Shown: positions 56,471 to 64,000 of the stretch, in pieces
Numbering within the stretch: position 1 is the first letter of the stretch
How the letters are laid out: every line of letters starts with the position of its first letter
Assembly: GCF_010183535.1 (NCBI RefSeq)
Contig: NC_071331.1
Coordinates: forward strand, 3,906,001 to 3,970,000
DNA length: 64,000 bases
Direction of reading: 5' to 3'
From: Caenorhabditis remanei
Taxonomy: Eukaryota > Nematoda > Chromadorea > Rhabditida > Rhabditidae
The notes under the pieces: generated by a model
Told to the model about the DNA's origin: nothing
Databases searched by the model: none
Seen by the model: the letters and a program-made list of their open reading frames with translations, nothing else
Translations under genes and position numbers: made by a program

Positions 56471-57556
56471 CACTACTCCACAAAAGTATCGTTCCACCCC
56501 TCTTTTTTTCGAAAAACAGGGCTCACCTTAATTTTTATAAAAAGGTGTCCACATGAAAAATACTTTATATTCAAACAGAATTCGGGTCCATGTGTTTTTA
56601 TTCTTACACCGTGACCCAGATTTGAGAAAATCAAAAATTTCGATTTTGACGATTCCACAAAAGTATCGTTCCACTTGGAAGAACTCTTTTTTTTGGTCAA
56701 AGTCTTACAAATTCATTTTGATATGGTTTCAAAAACGTTTTTAGTCAGTCTGACCTCGTTTCCCTGACATTTCCAGAAAAATTGTTGGTCGACTGTACGT
56801 TGAGTGGTTTTTGGCACCCAACCACCTGAAACGGCTTCCGGTGCCAATTTTTCCATAAAAACGCCTTCTGGTTGTGAATTGTTTCAGAGTAATTGTGTTC
56901 ATCTGTACCCAAGCTCATGATTCGGTCGAACAAGAGCAGGAGCGTTCTCATTGAAGCAGTTTTACAATTCTTCACCTCACAAACTGTCGTTTAGAGCAGA
57001 TGGACCAGATGGGTACCGTTCCTTCTGGCACAATCTCCAAAAAAAGAAGTTGAGATTCTCTCTTCGTAACCTCAAAGGTGGCGAGGTGATGGTCTGGGCG
57101 GTCATCGCATCTACGGCACGATTGAAGTCATGATTTGTGTCAAAAAACTGAATGGAGCCGATTATCGAATTGTCATTCGTCGAGGATTGATGCCATTTTG
57201 GCGTAGAAACCGGAACGGAAACTTTATCTTTCAACATGACGGAGTTCCAATAAACAGAGCAAGAAAATCTACCGAATTGCTGAACAGAAGAAACGGTTCC
57301 GTTCCGGTTTCTACGTCAAAACACGCCAATCCTTGACGAAGGACAATTCGATAATCGGTTCCATTCAGTTTTTTGACACAAATCATGAATCGTCCCGTAG
57401 ATGCGATGGTCGCCCAGACCATCACCTCGCCTTCCTTGAGGTTACAACGAGAGAATCTCAACTTCTCTTTTTGGAGATTGTGCCAGTAGGAACGGTACCC
57501 ATCTGGTCCATCTATTCCAAACGGCAGTTTGTGGTGTGAAGAATTGTAAAACTGCT
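56471..57556 (+). mobile_element. Rearranged Tc1/mariner-type foldback, copy 2
   Basis: Same left end as 37850 (CACTACTCCACAAAAGTATC) and the same repeated 20-mer CCACAAAAGTATCGTTCCAC at about 56479 and 56655. Transposase-derived words DGPDGYRSFWHN, GGEVMVWAVIAS and NFIFQHDGV occur on the plus strand. The stretch from about 56952 to 57205 is mirrored at about 57300-57556, where the minus strand again reads DGPDGYRSYWHN. The mirror arm is cut off by the BEL/Pao LTR at 57557. It shares its fold with copy 1, so both descend from one rearranged ancestor. Confidence 0.75.
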
Positions 57557-57868
57557 TGTCAAGTGATTTCTGAACACTTGATCTTCTGGGAAAAATTATC
57601 ATATGAAATATTTCCATATGATAATTTTCCATAAGAACTAATTACAATAAATTCATATATGTTAATATTCTATGTATAAAAGGGGGAAACTATTGTATTT
57701 GGGATCGTTTTCTATTCGTTTAAGTATTGTCAATAAATTTGGTTATTCTGGGAATTCGTCTTCGTCTTATTCTCTATCTATTGTATTCGTGCTGGTGGAT
57801 CAGCTTTATATATATATATAACTGTCATTGGGACAGATTCCTGTTGATTCCAGTGTCGGAATTCAACA
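57557..57868 (+). mobile_element. 5' LTR of a BEL/Pao retrotransposon
   Basis: 312 bp from TGTCAAGTG to TTCAACA. TATAAAAG at 57675-57682 and AATAAA at 57732-57737 give the U3-R-U5 order. A perfect 14-bp inverted repeat AAAATTATCATATG (57592-57605 and 57615-57628, 9-nt loop) lies in U3. The LTR joins the Tc1-like foldback at 57556. Confidence 0.85.
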
Positions 57869-57890
57869 ATTGGTGACCCAGGAGTTCTAC
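57869..57890 (+). promoter_or_regulatory. Primer-binding site
   Basis: TGGTGACCCAGGAG starts 2 nt after the LTR end. It is complementary to a tRNA 3' end in ..GGGTCACCA. Which tRNA is used cannot be decided here. Confidence 0.7.
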
Positions 57891-57924
57891 TGCAATCTTC
57901 TGTGAGTTCAGATAGCCAGTAGCC

Positions 57925-60900
57925 ATGTCTATTTCCTCCGCTTCACGTGTCAGTGTCAGTGGACACATCAGAAGTGAGATCGGCCTGTCCAAGCAAAGGC
58001 TTCTGAATGCTCTTGATGAAGCAGAGGAAATCACCGCTGAAAATCAACTCGTCGAGTTGGAAGTTGAGTCTCTCTACGAAGAGGTCGTAGAGATCTGTGC
58101 AGTCGCACATAAGATTCGTCAGGAGTGCACCCGTTTGAACCGGTTGCGAGAGAAATGGTTGAGCATCATTCAGAAAAACTCAGCCGAACAAGTAGTGTAT
58201 GACGATTACTTGGTCCGCGTCGGCGATTTTAATCTTCCTATGAAACAGGGAGAGGAGACATTGGTACGTCTCCGAGCTCTTTTCACCTCAGCTGTCGAGC
58301 TCCACAAGAAATCAACGTCTACACCATCTGATTACCCATTTTTTGATGATTTGGACATGTCAGATACTTCCTCCGAAGCTGTTGTTGCTTCGAAGCCAAT
58401 TGTTCCTACTGCTGTTCCGCTTACGTGGACAATGCCTATCGCTTCTACAGCTCCGGCACCTCCTCCAGTTCTACCTGCACCTGTGGCTTCGCCTCCACGC
58501 ACACATGGTGCTGATTTTGCTCAACCAACGCAACCTTTTGCTCCTCTCAACTCCTTCGACTACATGTCGTACAACGCTCAACTTCCGCCCATCGCTCCAA
58601 CTGTTTTCTCAGGTGACCACGTGCAATTCCAATCATTCATCGAGCTGTTCAACTCTATCATTGACACCAATCCGCGTTTGACACCGGTCACTAAGCTGCA
58701 TTATCTTCTCTCATATTTGTCGGGAGAAGCAAAACAACTTGTACAACATCTACCGCTCACTGCTGACAATTATAATCTGGCTCTTCACCTTCTTCACAAC
58801 TCCTATGGAAATGTGTTCCGTACCAGACATCATCTCTTCCGTCAACTTCAAGACGTTCCAAGTGTTGCCTTCGTGAAAGATCCTGCTCAGGTGCTTCAAT
58901 ATTGGACTACTGTATCTTCCATTTTCCATCAACTCCATAATATTGAGCCGCTTTTTGACAATCTTTCCACTACGGAAATCATTGCAAGGAAACTTCCCAA
59001 ACGGTATGTCGAGAAACTATTCTCTTCCGATTATCGGGAGGATTTATCGACGTCTTCTTTTCTTCTCGCACTTCATCGTCTGGTGCAGAAGGATGTGGTT
59101 ACAAATTCCATCTTTTCTGAAAACAACTCGGCTATGGAAAAACGTGTAACGACTATGTCTTCCGGAAGCCAGCCACATAGTCAGCAGCAACGCAAACATC
59201 ATTCTACCAATGGTCAAATGAGTCCTCATCATGGATCCACTCACGGACTGTCGTCTAAACCACCAGGTACTCCTTGCGTGTTCTGTGCTACTCCGGATAG
59301 TTTCCATCGTCACGCTGAGTGTCCCAACTATCCCACGGCTAAAGATCGATTCCAACGCGCTCACGATCTCCGTTTGTGCTTCCGATGCATTCGTCCTGGT
59401 CATACAGGCAGTACATGTGAAAGGAAGCGCCCGTGCAACAAATGTCGAGGAGGACATCATTCTTCACTTTGCCGTAATCAGCAGCATGATCAACAAGCCC
59501 AGAATCATCGCTTCAGAGATAGTCCACGCCCAGATGGATCCAATCCTCGCTACAGTTCTCAACATCGTGGAGAAATTGCGCCTCGTCGATCATCTCCTTA
59601 TCCACCTTCTTCGCGTGGTTACTCTCCAACACCTTCTTCGGACGGTCGGAATTCTCGCTCTCATTCTCCAAGCGGTGGTAAACAAGATCGTCATGTTGCA
59701 TTTGGCAAAACGTCGGTCAGAACTCATTCATTGGTTACAGAAGTGGCCAAAACGTCTGCTATTCCACCCGCCAGTATCGTTCTTCAGGCCAGCACTACTC
59801 CAGATGAGAATTCTTTATTGTCTCCTTCCGTCGATCACCAAGCTATCAACACAACGGATACCAGTGAGAATGTGGCTATGATGGCAATGACAATTGCAGT
59901 GGAAGACAGCAAAGGTGATCATGTTGAGACAACCGTTTTCTTTGATACCGGCAGCGACAGAAGTTTCATCACCCAAGAATTTGCTGCACGTCTCAATCTA
60001 CCAACGTTCGATCCGGAGCATCTTGTCATTGAACCATTTGCTTCTCCTCTGCAGGAATTGGATACAGCTCGTTGTATGGTAACTTTGCATACCAAGAAAC
60101 AGCCTGTTTCTCTGCCACTCACCATTTCCCCACAGTTCGTCTCTTCCGTTCGCATGATTGCTATCAAGGACGATGAATTACTTGAGCTCTTCGATAACGC
60201 TGATGTCACTCTTCCTCGAATGTCTAGTACTCCTGGAATTCTAATCGGATTGGACTTCATGTCACGACTCATTGGGAATACCATCACCAAAACTCTAGCA
60301 AATGGTACTACCGCACACTTTACGGATTGTGGTACTATGATTACTGGAAAAGAATGGAAATACGACTGTAGTGAATCTCAGGAGAAATTTCTTTCATCAA
60401 TTGCTTCTGATTTGGATGACATCGAGGACAACTACCCCACGTTCTGTGCTTTTGCCACACAGACCAACAAGACGGGATTACTGTCTATTGATGCTGCTGC
60501 TGAACTATCTGCTCTCCGTGCTGATCTACAAAAATTCTGGTATGTCGAGATGACGGGTATTCACTCTAACCCAAGAACATCTGATGAAGAGTGGACAGCC
60601 AAATATTTTGATGAAACAACGACTCGTCTGGATAACGGCCGATATGAATGTTGTTTTCCGTTCAAGGAGGGGATGGAAACTCTCCCGGACAATAGACATG
60701 TCGCTTACTTTCGTCTCCGTTCAACAATCTCTCGACTGGAAAAGGATCCCGCTTTGCTACTTGAGTATTCAAAGATTTTTGCTGACCAGCTGAAACGTGG
60801 ATTCATCGAAGTCGTACCTGACGAAAGTGTATGTGATCGTCGAGTTCTTCATTATCTCAGTCATCATCCTGTGATCAAAACTACTTCCAAGACAACCAAA

Positions 60901-63498
60901 GTGAGAATTGTCTTTGACGCTTCAGCTCGCAGTAGAAAAGACGCTCCATCACTGAACGATGTCCTGCACACAGGCGAATCTCTTCTTCCGAAGATTCCCG
61001 GAATCCTGCTCAGATGTCGTAAGCCACCCATCCTCATCTCGGGAGACATCGAAAAAGCCTTTTTGATGCTTTCTCTGGCCCAAGCCGATCGAGATGCTTG
61101 TCGTTTCCTTTGGACCAGCCCAGGTGATTCGAAACCAACTTGCTATCGCTTTCAAAGAGTCCCTTTTGGTGTCAAGACGTCGCCTTACCTACTCAACGCC
61201 GTGTTGAAAAAGCATCTACTCGCCTGCGACAGTCCGATGGCTCATTCTATTCTTCGTAACATCTACGTGGACAACGTCTTCTACGGAGTGGATTCCATCG
61301 AAAGTGGTGTCGATCTCTTCAGGAAATCGAAGGAATTGTTTGCTTCAGCTCAGATGAACCTCACACAATTCTTCAGTAACTGCGACAAACTCAACAAGAC
61401 TTTGACGGATATGGATCACTCGGATTCGCCAATAACTGCTGATCAAAAGATTTTGGGAATTCAGTGGAACATCGCACAAGACACCTGGAGTATCCCCATG
61501 CCAAAGCAGTTGGATAGTGAGAAGCCTCTCACTAAACGTCTCATCCTCAGTCGGATTGCTTCGGTTTACGACCCTCTTGGAGTACTTTCGCCAGTGATTC
61601 TACGTGGTAAACTGTTTTTCCAAACGTTGTGGAACCGTCCACACGGTTGGGATTCCAATTCGCTTTCTCCTGATGAACTGCAGCAATGGAAGGACATTGA
61701 AGCTTCGTGGACTGGAGATGTCATCGAAAGACCCCGTTTGCTGTTCCAGACACCCAATTCTGATTCGGATCATTTTGAACTTCATGTGTTTTCGGATGCA
61801 TGCGAGTCAGCATATGGCGCAGTTGCATACCTTCGTCGGATCAGTAAGTCAGGAATCGATACTGCATTCCTCATGGCAAAGGTGAAAATTGCTCCTCACA
61901 AAAAGTCCCTCACCATTCCTCAACTTGAACTTCTTGGAGTGGAAAAAGCCGCTGCTCTCGCTGTTTTTCTCAAAACGGAGTTGGATATGGATGTGGATAA
62001 AACTTTCATCTGGAGCGATTCGTTGTGTTGTATTGATCAGATTCACAGCAATCGTGCCAGCAATGTCTTTGCAAGGAATCGTTTACGAAAGATAAAAGAC
62101 ATGGCTTTAGATGTCACGTTCTCTCATGTTCCGGGTAAATCGAATCCAGCTGATGTTCTGAGCAGAGGATGCACTACCAATGAATTACGATCGGATGATC
62201 TTTGGTGGAACGGTCCATCATTTCTCTTGAACCACGAACTCCCCCTTCGCCAGTCGAGTGTTTCGGCGTCAAGAGCTTCACCCATTCTGAGCAGCATTTC
62301 GACAGTCACCCCACCACCTACGACTTCCCCACTCATATTGGACATCGACCCACATCGATTCAGCTCGTTTCATCGACTCATCAACACTATCCTGCTCATT
62401 CTGACGTTCGTAACCAAGTTTCCTCGAGAACAACTACGAAATCGTGCTAAAATGGTTCTGATCAGGCTTGCACAACAACTTCATCCGCCCGACAACGCGA
62501 CCATCGACAATCTACATTTGGTTTCTGATGGATCATTGTGGTATTATGAAGGAAGGATTCCAAGTCATCGACAGCCGTATTTGCCCGCTCATCACATCGG
62601 AAAACTTTTTGTTCAAGCAGTTCATGAGAAGTATCATCACAGCAGTCCTCGTTATACTCTGTCAAAAATCAGGAATGAAGTCTGGATTCCGAAAGGACTT
62701 TCCTTTGTGACAAGATGTGTCAGACAGTGTAAACAATGCCAAAGAAATGCTACCAAACCGATACGACAACCTTCGTTCCCTCCTTTGCCATCCTCCAGAA
62801 CAGAGTTTGCTCCACCCTTCACGACTATTGGTTTGGATTATGCTGGCCCAATCCAGGCACAAAGTCGAGGACAATCACAGCCGTATTGGTTTATCGTTAT
62901 GACATGTCTCACCACAAGATACACGTACATCGATCTGGTCGACAGCCTCAGTGCCTCCTCTCTGCTGAATGCGCTCCGTCGATTTTCAGCGCTGTATGGA
63001 ACACCAGCAACGATCATAACCGACAATGCTCGTCAGATGCACATGATGGATGATTGTCTCAAGGAATTGAAAGAGCAGTCCAAAAAGCCGTACTTCAACA
63101 GTTACGATTGGCCAACATTCAAATTCATTCCAGCTTTGTCACCATGGCAAGGCGGTGTCTACGAACGGATTGTGGGGATCATCAAAAGATGTCTTGCGAG
63201 AGCTGGCACACACAAATCACTTTTCCAATTGGATGATCTGATCACGCTGCTCAAAGAAACTGAGGCCATAATCAACGATCGGCCACTTACGACAGTGGAT
63301 ACGGATACGAATCTTCTTCCTCTTCGACCATGTGATTTCGTCCACCCGAACAAAAGACGTACAACATTGCTGTTGGCAGATGAGAATTTCGACGTTTCTT
63401 CTCTCATCAATACTCACTCGACGTTTGTTGAAAGCTGGATGAGCTTGAGTTCTATCACGACAAAGCTTCGGCAACGTTGGAACGAAGAGTATCTCTAA
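57925..63498 (+). CDS. BEL/Pao retrotransposon Gag-Pol polyprotein
   Basis: 1857 residues in one frame, start ATG 57 nt after the LTR. In order: helical Gag-like N-terminus, Pro-rich linker, capsid-like region (about 220-410), cysteine clusters with zinc-knuckle spacing (CVFC.. near 451; [14 protein letters not shown] near 483-496; [13 protein letters not shown] near 502-514), aspartic protease FFDTGSD (about 672), reverse transcriptase with YVDNVFYG near 1114, RNase H ([11 protein letters not shown] about 1290; IWSDSL about 1362), integrase zinc domain (about 1550-1610) and integrase core (D in GLDYAGP about 1638, D in TDNARQ about 1699, E in YERIVG at 1747). The reverse-transcriptase box is YVDN rather than YVDD. 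It ends in TAA at 63496 although homologous-looking sequence continues in frame. It belongs to the BEL/Pao (nematode Cer-like) group. Confidence 0.93.
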   Translation: MSISSASRVSVSGHIRSEIGLSKQRLLNALDEAEEITAENQLVELEVESLYEEVVEICAVAHKIRQECTRLNRLREKWLSIIQKNSAEQVVYDDYLVRVGDFNLPMKQGEETLVRLRALFTSAVELHKKSTSTPSDYPFFDDLDMSDTSSEAVVASKPIVPTAVPLTWTMPIASTAPAPPPVLPAPVASPPRTHGADFAQPTQPFAPLNSFDYMSYNAQLPPIAPTVFSGDHVQFQSFIELFNSIIDTNPRLTPVTKLHYLLSYLSGEAKQLVQHLPLTADNYNLALHLLHNSYGNVFRTRHHLFRQLQDVPSVAFVKDPAQVLQYWTTVSSIFHQLHNIEPLFDNLSTTEIIARKLPKRYVEKLFSSDYREDLSTSSFLLALHRLVQKDVVTNSIFSENNSAMEKRVTTMSSGSQPHSQQQRKHHSTNGQMSPHHGSTHGLSSKPPGTPCVFCATPDSFHRHAECPNYPTAKDRFQRAHDLRLCFRCIRPGHTGSTCERKRPCNKCRGGHHSSLCRNQQHDQQAQNHRFRDSPRPDGSNPRYSSQHRGEIAPRRSSPYPPSSRGYSPTPSSDGRNSRSHSPSGGKQDRHVAFGKTSVRTHSLVTEVAKTSAIPPASIVLQASTTPDENSLLSPSVDHQAINTTDTSENVAMMAMTIAVEDSKGDHVETTVFFDTGSDRSFITQEFAARLNLPTFDPEHLVIEPFASPLQELDTARCMVTLHTKKQPVSLPLTISPQFVSSVRMIAIKDDELLELFDNADVTLPRMSSTPGILIGLDFMSRLIGNTITKTLANGTTAHFTDCGTMITGKEWKYDCSESQEKFLSSIASDLDDIEDNYPTFCAFATQTNKTGLLSIDAAAELSALRADLQKFWYVEMTGIHSNPRTSDEEWTAKYFDETTTRLDNGRYECCFPFKEGMETLPDNRHVAYFRLRSTISRLEKDPALLLEYSKIFADQLKRGFIEVVPDESVCDRRVLHYLSHHPVIKTTSKTTKVRIVFDASARSRKDAPSLNDVLHTGESLLPKIPGILLRCRKPPILISGDIEKAFLMLSLAQADRDACRFLWTSPGDSKPTCYRFQRVPFGVKTSPYLLNAVLKKHLLACDSPMAHSILRNIYVDNVFYGVDSIESGVDLFRKSKELFASAQMNLTQFFSNCDKLNKTLTDMDHSDSPITADQKILGIQWNIAQDTWSIPMPKQLDSEKPLTKRLILSRIASVYDPLGVLSPVILRGKLFFQTLWNRPHGWDSNSLSPDELQQWKDIEASWTGDVIERPRLLFQTPNSDSDHFELHVFSDACESAYGAVAYLRRISKSGIDTAFLMAKVKIAPHKKSLTIPQLELLGVEKAAALAVFLKTELDMDVDKTFIWSDSLCCIDQIHSNRASNVFARNRLRKIKDMALDVTFSHVPGKSNPADVLSRGCTTNELRSDDLWWNGPSFLLNHELPLRQSSVSASRASPILSSISTVTPPPTTSPLILDIDPHRFSSFHRLINTILLILTFVTKFPREQLRNRAKMVLIRLAQQLHPPDNATIDNLHLVSDGSLWYYEGRIPSHRQPYLPAHHIGKLFVQAVHEKYHHSSPRYTLSKIRNEVWIPKGLSFVTRCVRQCKQCQRNATKPIRQPSFPPLPSSRTEFAPPFTTIGLDYAGPIQAQSRGQSQPYWFIVMTCLTTRYTYIDLVDSLSASSLLNALRRFSALYGTPATIITDNARQMHMMDDCLKELKEQSKKPYFNSYDWPTFKFIPALSPWQGGVYERIVGIIKRCLARAGTHKSLFQLDDLITLLKETEAIINDRPLTTVDTDTNLLPLRPCDFVHPNKRRTTLLLADENFDVSSLINTHSTFVESWMSLSSITTKLRQRWNEEYL

Positions 63499-64000
63499 CT
63501 TCTCCAGGACAGAACTCAAAGGGAGCATCGTCAAGATGCTAAGGCAGTTCAGATGATTCCCCAAGTCAATGATATTGTCATCATCGAAGAAGATGGTCAC
63601 AAGTCGTCATGGCCCATGGCTCGGATCACAGAAGTCGGATCGAGATCGGCAAAAATGATCACGGGAAAAACCAACCGGCTCATTGAAAGACCATTCAAAA
63701 AGATATATCCACTTGAAGTGCGTCCATCTGTTTCATCCGAGATAAAGACTACACCGACGACAACATCCTCTTCTACCCAGGCTTTGCCCATGAATCCACA
63801 AGCAATCCCTCTCCAAGCAGCTCACGAACAACCTATTGCCAAACGGACTCGAAGTAGTCGTATACTTCTCTCATCAACAACCCTGTCTCTGGTTGTTGTT
63901 TTCTGCCTCCTTCATTCTGTCACCGCAACAGAAACTTTGGACGGTTTCACACCTCAACATAAAACCGCTGGTACTTCAATCGTCGACATCTGGAACACTA
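63499..64000 (+). pseudogene. In-frame continuation: end of Pol and start of env-like region
   Basis: After the TAA at 63496-63498 the same frame stays open to the window end (167 codons). The first ~70 codons look like the expected C-terminal end of a BEL/Pao integrase region (charged, then ARITEVGSRSAK). A Ser/Thr/Pro-rich linker and RTRSSR follow. Then comes a hydrophobic segment (LVVVFCLLHSVTA, about 63887-63928) resembling a signal peptide, as at the start of the envelope-like gene of some nematode BEL/Pao elements. Either a recent stop disables the element or the stop separates Pol from a downstream product. The region is truncated by the window edge. Confidence 0.6.

Noticed and set aside
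58343..63600. Many short frames within the retroelement
   Set aside because: Alternate-frame and antisense shadows of the 1857-residue Gag-Pol frame.
1..64000. CRISPR array or bacterial operon interpretation
   Set aside because: Repeats are long satellites and foldbacks, genes have spliceosomal introns, and no ribosome-binding or operon structure is seen.

Overview
The window reads as nuclear DNA of a nematode, most likely Caenorhabditis or a close relative. The evidence is very short introns (about 45-50 nt) with TTTTCAG-type acceptors, a probable trans-splice acceptor just upstream of start codons, a BEL/Pao retroelement, Tc1-like transposon debris and many foldback elements. Nothing here fixes the species. 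Only two ordinary host-type genes are evident: a divergent Rho GTPase (45064-47885, +) and an MLL5/SETD5-type SET-domain gene (51395-55931, -). The rest is mobile and repetitive DNA.

Region by region. 1-4520 and 30241-31305 are matching arrays, in opposite orientation, of a ~290-bp satellite whose unit contains a tRNA-like Pol III A/B-box segment. Inside them lie diverged inverted flanks (4521-6259 and 28616-30240). In the spacer of that older inverted repeat sits the most striking object: a 22.3-kb, almost perfect palindrome (6266-28609). Each arm is about 11 kb (6266-17300 and 17586-28609) and the spacer is 285 bp. The palindrome begins AGTAGT, ends ACTACT and is flanked by a 6-bp direct repeat AAAGAC (6260-6265 and 28610-28615). 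These are the hallmarks of a Maverick/Polinton insertion, so the whole palindrome apparently inserted as one unit. Each arm carries one complete 11-exon protein-primed family-B DNA polymerase gene (two of its ten introns use GC-AG borders), three small divergently transcribed genes and a short degenerate ATPase/helicase-like remnant. I found no integrase, packaging ATPase, protease or capsid gene. It therefore looks like a copy-back, defective-interfering-like Maverick derivative moved in trans.

31306-45063 is repeat-derived DNA. It holds a non-autonomous LTR element in an LTR-internal-LTR-internal-LTR tandem (31690-34671), with a paralogous empty site near 43830. It also holds a foldback element with an internal 73-bp B-box minisatellite (36290-37765), a rearranged Tc1-like foldback (37850-38807), and a solo LTR (42016-42306) with a TTTAT duplication and a paralogous empty site near 40258.

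45064-55931 contains the two host-type genes, interleaved with four long foldback elements: one 12 bp past the Rho stop codon, one intergenic, and two in intron 1 of the SET gene. 56471-57556 is a second copy of the Tc1-like foldback, interrupted by a BEL/Pao LTR retrotransposon (5' LTR 57557-57868, Gag-Pol 57925-63498). Its reading frame continues, after one in-frame stop, into the end of Pol and the start of a membrane-protein (env-like) region cut off by the window edge.
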